Assembly (NCBI RefSeq): GCF_000720765.1
Contig: NZ_JODC01000008.1
Coordinates: 310,001 to 374,000 of the forward strand
Source of the DNA: Streptomyces sp. NRRL S-646
Lineage (GTDB): Bacteria > Actinomycetota > Actinomycetes > Streptomycetales > Streptomycetaceae
Reading direction: 5' to 3'
DNA length: 64,000 bases
This document shows positions 33,972-41,145 of this stretch, piece by piece. The position numbers were made by a program, and so were the translations under genes. Within the stretch, counting starts at the first letter, position 1. Each line of letters starts with the position of its first letter. Under the pieces are notes generated by a model, which was not told the DNA's origin, ran no database searches, and was given only the letters and a program-made list of their open reading frames with translations.

Positions 33972-34579
33972 GTATCGACTTCACCGCCATGTACGCCTCC
34001 CACGACGCCTTCCGACGCGACCTGGAACGCCTCGCGCAGGCCGTCGCCCAGGGCCGTGCGCACACCCCCGGCGTGCGCGCCGGATGGGAGAACTTCACGC
34101 ACCAGCTGCACATCCACCACACCGCGGAGGACAGCGACCTGTGGCCGCGCGTGCGGGAGCGCGTCGCGGGGCGCCCGCGGGAACTCGCCCTGCTGGACGA
34201 CATGGAGGCGGAACACTCCCGCATCGACCCGCTGCTGGCTGCGGTCGACACCGCTCTGGACGACCAGGCGCCCGAACTGCCCGATCTCGTAAGGGCGTTG
34301 ACGGCCACCCTCGACGACCACCTCAAGCACGAGGAGGACAGCGCCCTGCCGCTGATGCAGGACGTCCTGACGGCCGCGGACTGGGCCGCCTTCACCGGCC
34401 GCATCCGCGAGACGCAGGGCCTGCGCGGTGCCTCGGTGTTCGTACCGTGGATCGTCGACGGCACCCCGCCCGCGGACCGTGACCGCTTCCTCGGCGCCCT
34501 GCCGCCACCGGTACGAGTTCTCAACCGCCTGTTCTGGCAGGGGAGTTACCGCCGCAGGGGACTGTGGTCCGGGGCCTGA
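33968..34579 (+). CDS. Hemerythrin domain protein
   Basis: A 203-residue protein whose ATG 33968 overlaps the MFS stop, behind GGAGGAAGCCGCCCG. The four-helix hemerythrin-like domain (about 1-145) shows the diiron ligands: H12 in MYASHDAFRR, HIHHTAEDSDLW with two His and Glu, EAEHSRID, and DDHLKHEEDSALPL. Such proteins bind O2, NO or iron, or sense redox state. The C-terminal 60 residues contain hydrophobic RVLNRLFWQGSY. It is translationally coupled to an efflux pump and presumably under the ECF41 sigma factor, so a link to nitrosative or redox stress is plausible but unproven. Confidence 0.9.
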   Translation: MSIDFTAMYASHDAFRRDLERLAQAVAQGRAHTPGVRAGWENFTHQLHIHHTAEDSDLWPRVRERVAGRPRELALLDDMEAEHSRIDPLLAAVDTALDDQAPELPDLVRALTATLDDHLKHEEDSALPLMQDVLTAADWAAFTGRIRETQGLRGASVFVPWIVDGTPPADRDRFLGALPPPVRVLNRLFWQGSYRRRGLWSGA

Positions 34580-34666
34580 GGCGCCCTGAAGGGGCGCGGG
34601 GAACTGCGCGACAAGCCACGACGGGCCCGCGGGCGATCGACGGCTCGCGGCCCCGCGGCGGAGCGC
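34580..34666. repeat. Dispersed intergenic element, copy E
   Basis: GCGCCCTGAAGGGGCGC hairpin, then GGGGAACTGCGCGACAAGCC, ACGACGGGCCCGCGG, GCGATCGACGGC and CGGCGGAGCGC, ending against the 2OG oxygenase stop (TCA at 34667). It is shorter than copy D because the GTCGATATGCGG module is missing. Lies between convergent genes. Confidence 0.82.
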
Positions 34667-35386
34667 TCACGCGTCGTGGAAGACGATGCCCAGCGCATGC
34701 CGGCGGCCGGAGCGTACGGTGCTCACACCGTGCCGCACCGCTCCGGCCGACCAGCCGCGCCGCGTCCGCACCGGCCGGTCCCGGGTGGTGAAGACCAGCC
34801 CGTGGCCCTGCCGGAGCGGGGTCGCGGTGCCCCGGGACTGGGCCCGCGGCCGCTGCTCGACCATCAGGAACTCACCGCCGGTGTAGCCGCTGCCGTACTC
34901 GTCGAGGCCGACGACCACCTGGAGCGGGAAGAGCATGTCGCCGAACACGTCACGGTGCAGGGCGTTCCAGTCGCCCTCGGTGTACCGCAGCAGGATCTGC
35001 GCCGACCGGTCCTGTCCGGCCGCGTGACACGCCGCCAGCCACTCCTCGAGGGAGTCCGGCCAGGGCGCCGGACGGCCCAGCCGCGCCGCCCAGTCCCGCG
35101 CTATCGGCAGCAGCCGCGGGTAGAGGGCGGCTCGCAGGGTGGCCACCGGTGCCGGCAGGTCGTGGGTGAAGTACCGGTACTCGCCGGAACCGAAGCGGTG
35201 CCGTGCCATGTCGACGGTGGTCCGGAACAGTTCCGGTTTCTCGTACAGCGCGGCCAGGTCACGGCACTCGGCGGGCGTCAGCAGCGGCCCCGTCGGCGCG
35301 CTGCCGTGCACGTCCAACTCGGCGGCGAGGGCCGCCCAGCCGGTGCCGGCGACCCGGCTGCGGGCCTGAGCCTCGGTGAGAGTCAT
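34667..35386 (-). CDS. 2OG-Fe(II) oxygenase, Ogt-linked
   Basis: A 239-residue protein from ATG 35386 behind GGGAGGGGACGGC. The beta-helix motif LHRDVFGDMLFPLQVVVGLD holds the HxD iron ligands, GGEFLMVEQRPRAQSRG a core strand, and AVRHGVSTVRSGRRHALG the distal His and 2-oxoglutarate Arg. This is the actinobacterial 2OG-Fe(II) oxygenase group often encoded next to alkyltransferases. It lies 14 bp downstream of the ogt gene in one operon, so oxidative dealkylation of DNA, as by AlkB, is a reasonable inference, although it is not a close AlkB sequence match. Confidence 0.88.
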   Translation of the reverse strand: MTLTEAQARSRVAGTGWAALAAELDVHGSAPTGPLLTPAECRDLAALYEKPELFRTTVDMARHRFGSGEYRYFTHDLPAPVATLRAALYPRLLPIARDWAARLGRPAPWPDSLEEWLAACHAAGQDRSAQILLRYTEGDWNALHRDVFGDMLFPLQVVVGLDEYGSGYTGGEFLMVEQRPRAQSRGTATPLRQGHGLVFTTRDRPVRTRRGWSAGAVRHGVSTVRSGRRHALGIVFHDA

Positions 35387-35400
35387 GCCGTCCCCTCCCG

Positions 35401-35892
35401 TCACCCCAGCATCGGCTGCAGCGCACCCTCGTGGGTGAGCAGCCGCACCTTGGCCTCGACGCCGCCCGCGTATCCGCGCATCGAACCGTCGGCGCCGATC
35501 ACGCGGTGGCAGGGGCGGACGATCAGTAGCGGGTTGGCGCCGATCGCGGCACCCAGGGCCCTGATCTCGGACCTCGGCACATCGAGCCGCGCGGCGAGCT
35601 CCCCGTATGTCGTCGTGGTGCCGTACTGGATCTCGTCGAGCGCCTGCCACACCCGCTGCTGGAACTCGGTCCCCTCGGGGGCGAGGCTCAGCTCGAAGCG
35701 GGGGAGCCGGCCCGCGAAGTAGGCGGAGAGCTGCCGGGTGGCCTCCCCGAACGCCTCGTCGTCGCGTCGCCAGCCGTCACGGACGACGGGCGCGCTGCGC
35801 TGCCCCGGCAGGGACAGCGAGGTGAGGGCCGTGCCCTCGCCCACCAGCAGCAGCTCACCCACCGGACTGTCGATCTTCGTGTACGTCTTCAT
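35401..35892 (-). CDS. ogt: Methylated-DNA--[protein]-cysteine S-methyltransferase
   Basis: A 163-residue repair protein from ATG 35892 behind TGGAGCC. It removes O6-alkyl groups from guanine by irreversible transfer to its own Cys. The active site is PCHRVIGADGSMRGYAGG with the Cys near residue 126; GTEFQQRVWQALDEIQYGTT and YGELAARLDVPRSEIRALG form the DNA-binding helix-turn-helix. Length and arrangement are those of standalone Ogt, with no Ada regulatory domain. It is the first gene of an operon with the 2OG-Fe(II) oxygenase. Confidence 0.95.
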   Translation of the reverse strand: MKTYTKIDSPVGELLLVGEGTALTSLSLPGQRSAPVVRDGWRRDDEAFGEATRQLSAYFAGRLPRFELSLAPEGTEFQQRVWQALDEIQYGTTTTYGELAARLDVPRSEIRALGAAIGANPLLIVRPCHRVIGADGSMRGYAGGVEAKVRLLTHEGALQPMLG

Positions 35893-36014
35893 GGCTCCAG
35901 TCTGCTGCGCCGGGCCTCCCGGAACCGGCGGGAAACGGACATGGTCCTCAGCCGGGTCCGGCCCCTGGAGGTACCGTCGAAAAGGTGCTGTGACCAGCGA
36001 CTATTTACGAGTGA

Positions 36015-36029
36015 GTACCCCGGCGGTAC
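36015..36029. promoter_or_regulatory. Inverted repeat before the toxin-antitoxin genes
   Basis: GTACC-N5-GGTAC ends 9 bp before the antitoxin ATG. Antitoxins usually repress their own operon, so it is a candidate operator. The ribosome site is weak (GAAGG 1 nt from ATG). Confidence 0.4.
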
Positions 36030-36038
36030 CGTGAAGGC

Positions 36039-36284
36039 ATGCCAGCTCTGAATGTCGAGTTCAGCGACCGCGAACTAGAGGACCTGCGGCAGATCGCCAA
36101 GGAGCGCGGTACGTCGATGAAGGCCCTTGTGCGCGAGGCGGCCGCGGCGGACATAGCCCGGCACCGTGCGTTGCAGGAGGGCGCGGAGGCGTTCCGCCGG
36201 TTCTTCGCCTCCCATGCCGACGAGTTCGCCGCCGCCTTCCCCGACGACGAACCCGCCCACGCCGGTGAGGGGCGGGTCGCCTGA
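36039..36284 (+). CDS. Ribbon-helix-helix-like antitoxin of Fic/Doc module
   Basis: An 81-residue protein from ATG 36039. The N-terminus LNVEFSDRELEDLRQIAKER followed by GTSMKALVREAAAADIARH matches a ribbon-helix-helix DNA-binding fold with a first beta strand and two helices. The acidic C-terminal half (HADEFAAAFPDDEPAHAGEG) would wrap the toxin. It is 3 bp from the downstream Fic-like gene, an order typical of toxin-antitoxin operons in which the antitoxin represses the operon. The family is recognised by context and fold pattern, not by a strict signature. Confidence 0.82.
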   Translation: MPALNVEFSDRELEDLRQIAKERGTSMKALVREAAAADIARHRALQEGAEAFRRFFASHADEFAAAFPDDEPAHAGEGRVA

Positions 36285-36287
36285 CCG

Positions 36288-36665
36288 ATGGCACCCGTCA
36301 TCCATATCGACGTGCCCTGGCTGCTCCAGCGCCACGAAGAGGTCCTGCCGGACCAGCCCACTGTCAACGACTTCTCCGCCCTGGTCGCCGCCGTGGCCCG
36401 CCACCGCGTGGACCCGCCCCGCCTCGGCGTGGACTCCGACCCGGCCTGGCGTGCCGCCGCCCTGCTGCACACCCTCGCCCTGCTCAAGCCCCTGCCCGCG
36501 GCCAACGCCCGCTTCGCCTGCGCGACAGCCGTGGCGTACATGTTCGTCAGCGGCGTCGGCATCGATCCGCCCTACGGCGCCCTCGTCGACCTCGCCCGCG
36601 ATCTGATCTCCGGCAAGGCCGACGTCTACGGCGCGGCCGACCGGCTGCGCTCCTGGCAGATCTGA
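36288..36665 (+). CDS. Fic/Doc-family toxin with degenerate active site
   Basis: A 125-residue protein from ATG 36288, 3 bp after the antitoxin. Its length and the region VNDFSALVAAVARHR and AALLHTLALLKPLPAANARF fit Doc-type toxins. In Doc the catalytic loop reads HxFxxANKRT; here residues 67-75 are KPLPAANAR, so the catalytic His is replaced and the Lys of ANKR is Ala while Asn and Arg remain. It may be inactive as an AMP- or phosphotransferase, or use a different chemistry. Possible ancestry is Fic/Doc; its present function in this pair is open. Confidence 0.75.
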   Translation: MAPVIHIDVPWLLQRHEEVLPDQPTVNDFSALVAAVARHRVDPPRLGVDSDPAWRAAALLHTLALLKPLPAANARFACATAVAYMFVSGVGIDPPYGALVDLARDLISGKADVYGAADRLRSWQI

Positions 36666-37111
36666 GGGCCGCCGACCGCAACCGAGACGACCCGCCCCCG
36701 GGGCCGCCGACCGAGGGCGGGAGGAACAAGGCCGGCGGCCCGTGCGGCGCAGGAGAGCCGCCGTCCTGCGCAGGGCCTCCGAGAAGGGCCGCTACCCAGT
36801 GCACTACGGAGTGGTGCACGCCGGGAGCGTGCGCGGTGCTCCGGCGCGTGCGCCTGTTTCACACGGGGCGCATGGAATGACGAAAGCTCATGCGGGTGAG
36901 GCGAGTTGTCGCCGTTTCTGACCAACCTTCAAAGCGGCGGATGTTGCCCAAGTGCCTTGTTGGCCATGAGTGTGTTGTGCAAGGGTGAACTATCCGTGCG
37001 GGGGGTGTAATGGCCGGGTGTCGATCGGCCAATCGGAAAAACGGGCCGGACGGACATACCTGAATTCACGCCCTCCTGTGTGTCCCATGCGCGTGGGAAG
37101 GAATCCGCTCA
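36666..37111. other. 446-bp intergenic region before ricin-fusion paralogue 2
   Basis: No gene recognised. A hairpin GCGCAGGA-N9-TCCTGCGC (36747-36771) may end the toxin transcript. GTGCAC occurs at 36799 and 36814, 15 bp apart. TGTGCAAGGGTG at 36976 resembles the motif upstream of paralogue 1. The ribosome site GGAAGGAAT precedes GTG 37112. Confidence 0.6.
36747..36771 (+). terminator. Hairpin downstream of Fic-like gene
   Basis: GCGCAGGA (36747-36754) pairs with TCCTGCGC (36764-36771) over a 9-nt loop, 82 bp after the toxin stop codon. Confidence 0.45.
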
Positions 37112-38737
37112 GTGCCCACCCCCCACCCACCTCGTCCCCCTTACCCGCCGCCCGGCGGCGTTCCCGGAGAATCCGACGAGTACCTCGCCACCCGGCTCAG
37201 GGGCCGTCCCGACGGCGAGGTCGCCCAATCCGTCGCGCTGCTGATGGCCCGGCACTGGCAGCCCGCCCGCGACTACGCGGCCATCTGCCTCGCCTCCCCG
37301 GCCGACCTCGCCTCCCCGGCCGACCTCGCCTCCATGGTGACGGCGGCCGCCTTCCACCAGGTCCTCGACCGGCTGGCGCTCGGTGAGCCCGCGCTCGCCC
37401 TGCGCCCCCGGATGCTGGTGGCCGTGCGCGAGACGGTCCGCGTGTGGTCCGCCGAGGACCGGATATCCAGTGTTCTGCCGGAGCTGCAGAAACCCTCCGG
37501 CGGCCGCGGTATACGTACGACGAAGTCCATGACGCCCGAAAACCGCAGGCTCGCCGAGCGGTCATTCCAGGCCCTTCCCGGACTCTCCCGGTGCTTGCTC
37601 TGGCACACCGAGGTCGAGGCGGAGTCCATAACCGTTCCCGCCGCTCTGCTCGGCATGGATACCGACACCGCGTCGGTGGCACTCGAACAGGCGCGTGAAA
37701 AATTCCGAGAAGGTTGTGTACATGCCCATCGGGAACTCGCGCCGAGCAAGGATTGCCGGTTCTACAACCGTCTCCTCGATGTTCCGATTCGCCGGGGCGG
37801 GGCCCTGCTGCCGGATGTTCAGCAGCATCTGGCGGAGTGCCCTTACTGCCGTTCCGCTGCCGAACAACTGAGCCATTTCGAGGGCGGTTTGGGGGTTCTC
37901 CTCGCCGAGGCGGTGCTCGGCTGGGGCGCCCGCCGCTACCTCGACTCCCGTCCCGCCCGTGCGCGGCAGTCAACGCACACGAGCGGCTCCGCGCGGCACG
38001 GCGGCGGACGCCCGCGCATCCTGCCCCGTATCCCGCTGCCCGGACGCCGGCCGCCAGGGGCGCCGCGGAACTCGCGGGCGCTGCTGACCGGGGTGGGCGT
38101 CGCCTCCGCCGGGCTGCTCGCCACGCTGTTCGCGGCCGGCCTGTGGTCGCACGACGACGGCGTCGACCCGGCCGCCTCCACCAGTGCCGGCGGCGGCACG
38201 GCGCCGGGCGTCGGCTCCCAGTCGTCGCCCGGAACCGCCCAACTCCCCACGGCCCCGGGCCGGTCGAGACTGCGCAACGCGGGCGCCGACCTCTGCCTCG
38301 ACATCACGGGCAAGGTGAAGGCCGGCGCCGGGACCGAACTGGCGGCGTGCTCGGACGCCGTCACCCAGCAGTGGTCGCTCGAGAAGGACGGTCTGCTGCG
38401 CAGTGGGGCCGACCCCGGCCTGTGTCTGGACTCGCACGTGGACGCCGGCGTGGCCGTCCTCGGCAAGTGCGCCGCCGGGAAGGACAAGCGAGGCGATGAC
38501 GTCCGCTACGACCTCACCGTGCAGGGCGAGTTGCTGCCCCGCTGGGACGAGCAGCTCGCCCTCGCCGCCACGGCCGGGGAGCCGGGCGCGGACGTCGTCG
38601 TCAAGGTCCGCGACGGCTCCCCGGCGCAACGCTGGCCGGCCGATCCGACGGCGACGGCGACCCCGGGCTCGCTGTCGGTCACGGGGACGGGGACGCCTGC
38701 GGCTCGCCCTGCGGAGTTGTTTGAGAAGAGCGCCTGA
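37112..38737 (+). CDS. Sigma-like / HxxxCxxC / transmembrane / ricin lectin fusion protein (paralogue 2)
   Basis: A 541-residue protein from GTG 37112 behind GGAAGGAAT. Same order as the gene at 15503: sigma-like cytoplasmic part with a region-4-like segment (FQALPGLSRCLLWHTEVEAE, then ARE-KFREGC), HLAECPYC at H239, C243, C246 (HxxxCxxC), AEAVLGWGARRYLDSR shared with paralogue 1 (AEAVLGWGARAYVESR), a membrane helix about 322-346, and a ricin-type region with QQW (419) and QRW (506). The Tyr/Gly tail of paralogue 1 is absent. An 18-bp tandem repeat codes LASPAD twice near residue 60. No regulator is adjacent; it converges on a hydroxyacid dehydrogenase gene with copy F between. Confidence 0.8.
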   Translation: MPTPHPPRPPYPPPGGVPGESDEYLATRLRGRPDGEVAQSVALLMARHWQPARDYAAICLASPADLASPADLASMVTAAAFHQVLDRLALGEPALALRPRMLVAVRETVRVWSAEDRISSVLPELQKPSGGRGIRTTKSMTPENRRLAERSFQALPGLSRCLLWHTEVEAESITVPAALLGMDTDTASVALEQAREKFREGCVHAHRELAPSKDCRFYNRLLDVPIRRGGALLPDVQQHLAECPYCRSAAEQLSHFEGGLGVLLAEAVLGWGARRYLDSRPARARQSTHTSGSARHGGGRPRILPRIPLPGRRPPGAPRNSRALLTGVGVASAGLLATLFAAGLWSHDDGVDPAASTSAGGGTAPGVGSQSSPGTAQLPTAPGRSRLRNAGADLCLDITGKVKAGAGTELAACSDAVTQQWSLEKDGLLRSGADPGLCLDSHVDAGVAVLGKCAAGKDKRGDDVRYDLTVQGELLPRWDEQLALAATAGEPGADVVVKVRDGSPAQRWPADPTATATPGSLSVTGTGTPAARPAELFEKSA

Positions 38738-38759
38738 TAGCTCGGGGGCGGGAGATTCT

Positions 38760-38870
38760 GGCGGCTGCGGGTGCGTCGTGGCTTGTCGCGCCCTGCGGCG
38801 GACGCATATCGACATAGCCCCGCGCCCCTTGGGGGGCGCGCCCACCGGGCGCCCCCCAAGGGAAGGGCGA
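38760..38870. repeat. Dispersed intergenic element, copy F (inverted)
   Basis: In reverse orientation: CGCATATCGACATAGCCCCG, then CGCCCCTTGGGGGGCGC, preceded by GTCGTGGCTTGTCGCGCCC. Lies between the convergent ricin-fusion and dehydrogenase genes. It is the most diverged copy and does not clearly abut a stop codon. Confidence 0.75.
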
Positions 38871-38873
38871 CTC

Positions 38874-39851
38874 CTAGCACACGATGTCCCGCGGCTGCCC
38901 TCCCGCCAGGAAGCCGGCGACGTTCTGCACGGCGGCCAGTGCGATGCGGATCAGCGTTTCGCGGGTCACCCCGCCGACGTGCGGCGAGAGCACCACGTTC
39001 GGCGACTTGAGCAGGCGCAGGGCCGGGGTGGGCGGTTCGGGGTCGAAGACGTCGATGCCCGCCCCGGCCAGGGCGCCCTTCTCCAGCGCGTCCGCGAGGG
39101 CGTCCTGGTCGATGAGGGCGCCCCGCGCCGTGTTGATCACGAATGCGGTCGGCTTGAGGAGCGCGAGCCGCTCGGCGTCGAGCAGATGCCGGGTCTCGTC
39201 GGTGAGCGGCGCGTGCAGGGAGACGTAGTCGGCCGTGCGCAGCAGCTCGTCGAGCGGGACATGGCGGGCCCCGCCGAGCCGGGCCTCCGTCTCCTCGGAC
39301 AGCCTGCGGCGACCGGCGTAGACGATGCTCATGTCGAACGCGACCGCACGGCGGGCGACTTCCTGCCCGATGCCGCCGAGCCCGACGATGCCGAGCGTCT
39401 TGCCGCACAGTTCGGTGAGGGAGCGCTGCAGACGGGGCAGTGCCCAGTCCGCCTCGACGAGTGCCGTGTGCGCGGGGATCAGCTGCTTGGCCAGCGCCAG
39501 CATGAGGGCGAAGGTCTGCTCGGCCACGTTCTGCGACTCGGCGCCGCTGGAGCCGATGTTGCACACGAGTACGTCCCGGGCGCGGGCGGCGTCCACGTCG
39601 ACGTAGTCGAAGCCGTGGCTCGCGCACTGCACCAGCTTCAAGTCCGGTGCGGCGGCGAGGTGTCCGGCGGTGACGGGGGAGAGCGCCGTGATGATCACGT
39701 GTGCTGCGCGGAGGGCGGCCGGGTCCTCGTCGGTCGCCTCGACGACGGTGACGTTCGCCTCACCGGGGAAGAGCGTGGCGAGTCCGGCGCCGGCGGCGCG
39801 GCCGCCGACATGCGGTGCGATCACGGCGAGAATGTTCTTCGGGGCTGTCAT
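38874..39851 (-). CDS. D-isomer-specific 2-hydroxyacid dehydrogenase
   Basis: A 325-residue NAD-dependent enzyme from ATG 39851, overlapping the oxidase stop as ATGA. The Rossmann motif is GIVGLGGIGQEVARRAV near residue 150; catalytic Arg is in INTARGALIDQD, Glu in FDPEPPTP and His in VVLSPHVGGVTR, the full set for glycerate/phosphoglycerate-type dehydrogenases. It interconverts a 2-oxoacid and D-2-hydroxyacid. It is coupled to an FMN alpha-hydroxyacid oxidase that acts on the L-isomer or related substrates, so together they may handle a hydroxyacid brought in by the NCS1-type permease upstream (inference). Confidence 0.92.
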   Translation of the reverse strand: MTAPKNILAVIAPHVGGRAAGAGLATLFPGEANVTVVEATDEDPAALRAAHVIITALSPVTAGHLAAAPDLKLVQCASHGFDYVDVDAARARDVLVCNIGSSGAESQNVAEQTFALMLALAKQLIPAHTALVEADWALPRLQRSLTELCGKTLGIVGLGGIGQEVARRAVAFDMSIVYAGRRRLSEETEARLGGARHVPLDELLRTADYVSLHAPLTDETRHLLDAERLALLKPTAFVINTARGALIDQDALADALEKGALAGAGIDVFDPEPPTPALRLLKSPNVVLSPHVGGVTRETLIRIALAAVQNVAGFLAGGQPRDIVC

Positions 39852-41017
39852 ACGGATTCCTCGATGAGGTCGGCGGAGCCGATCGTGGCGGGCGTGGCGT
39901 GTCCGGACAGGGCGAGCGTGAGGTCGAACTCGGCGAGCAGACAGCGGATCACATGCTCGACGCCCGACTGTCCGTCGAGACCGAGCCCGTACACGTACGG
40001 CCGCCCCAGGAGCACCGCCCGCGCGCCGAGCGCGAGTGCCTTGAAGACGTCGTCGCCGGTGCGCACGCCGCTGTCGAACAGGACCGTCAGCCGGTCGCCG
40101 ACCGCCTCGGCCACCCGGGGCAGCGCATCGGCGGCCGCGACGGAGCCGGCCACCTGGCGGCCGCCGTGGTTGGAGACGACCACGCCGTCCATTCCGGCGT
40201 CGGAGGCCAGCCGGGCGTCGTCCGGGTGCAGGATGCCCTTGAGGACGATCGGGCCGTCCCAGTTCTCCCGCAGGAACGCCAGGTCCGGCCAGGTCTTGCC
40301 GGGGTCCGCGAACATGCCGACGAAGTGCAGCACGGCTGCGTTCGGGTCCTCGTGCACCGGTTTGGCGAGACCGGCCTGGAAGGCCGGGTCGGAGAAGTAG
40401 TTGGCGGTGCCGACGCCGTGCAGGAAGGGCAGATAGGCCTGGTCGAGGTCGCGGGGCCGCCAGGCCAACAGCGGTGTGTCGAGGGTGACGACCAGCGCCG
40501 TGAACCCGGCCGCCTTCGCCCGGTTCAGGAAACTCCGCGTCACCTCACGGTCCTTGGCCCAGTACAGCTGGAACCAGCGTTCCGCGTCGCCCATCGCCTC
40601 CGCGACCTGCTCCATCGGTGTGCTGGACGCCGAGGACAGGATGTACGGCACGCCCTGCGCGGCGGCGGCCCGGGCGGCTGCGCACTCCGCGTCCGGGTGC
40701 ATGATCGACAGCACGCCGACCGGCGCCAGGGCCAGCGGGGCGGGCAGCGCGCGGCCCAGCACCTCGACGGACAGATCCCGCTCGTGCACGTCCCGCAGCA
40801 TCCGCGGCACGATCCGGCGCCGCTGGAGCGCCGCCCGGTTGGCACGCGCCGTGCTGCCGTCACCCGCACTGCCCGCGACATAGCCGACGGGCCCGGGGCC
40901 GAGCCGCTGCTCGGTCAGCTCCTCCAGCCGGGTCAGATCGGTGGGCAGTCTCGGTACGGCGCCCGACATGCCGCCCAGATAGATCTCGTACTGGAAGTCC
41001 GCCCAGTGCTTGGCCAT
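39848..41017 (-). CDS. FMN-dependent alpha-hydroxyacid oxidase (lactate 2-monooxygenase-like)
   Basis: A 389-residue enzyme. ATG 41017 (MAKHWADFQYEIYLGG) gives the usual length and start of actinobacterial lactate 2-monooxygenases; a GTG at 41056 would add 13 codons without a ribosome site. FMN-binding TIM-barrel motifs are present: LAPVGVLSIMHPDAE, QLYWAKDREVT, and the catalytic VVSNHGGRQVAGS with His and Arg, then FDSGVRTGDDVFKALALGA and LGRPYVYGLGLDG. The enzyme oxidises an L-2-hydroxyacid with O2. It overlaps the hydroxyacid dehydrogenase and lies 128 bp downstream of a permease. Confidence 0.92.
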   Translation of the reverse strand: MAKHWADFQYEIYLGGMSGAVPRLPTDLTRLEELTEQRLGPGPVGYVAGSAGDGSTARANRAALQRRRIVPRMLRDVHERDLSVEVLGRALPAPLALAPVGVLSIMHPDAECAAARAAAAQGVPYILSSASSTPMEQVAEAMGDAERWFQLYWAKDREVTRSFLNRAKAAGFTALVVTLDTPLLAWRPRDLDQAYLPFLHGVGTANYFSDPAFQAGLAKPVHEDPNAAVLHFVGMFADPGKTWPDLAFLRENWDGPIVLKGILHPDDARLASDAGMDGVVVSNHGGRQVAGSVAAADALPRVAEAVGDRLTVLFDSGVRTGDDVFKALALGARAVLLGRPYVYGLGLDGQSGVEHVIRCLLAEFDLTLALSGHATPATIGSADLIEESV

Positions 41018-41145
41018 GGGTACGTCCCGCCCCTCGTCGCTGAGAACGCGTTGCACCCCGACGATACTGGCGAGTAAGCGCAGGTCCGTCCACCGGGGCG
41101 GACCCGCCGATCAGGGCCGGGGGCCGAAACCGGACTCCTGCAGAA

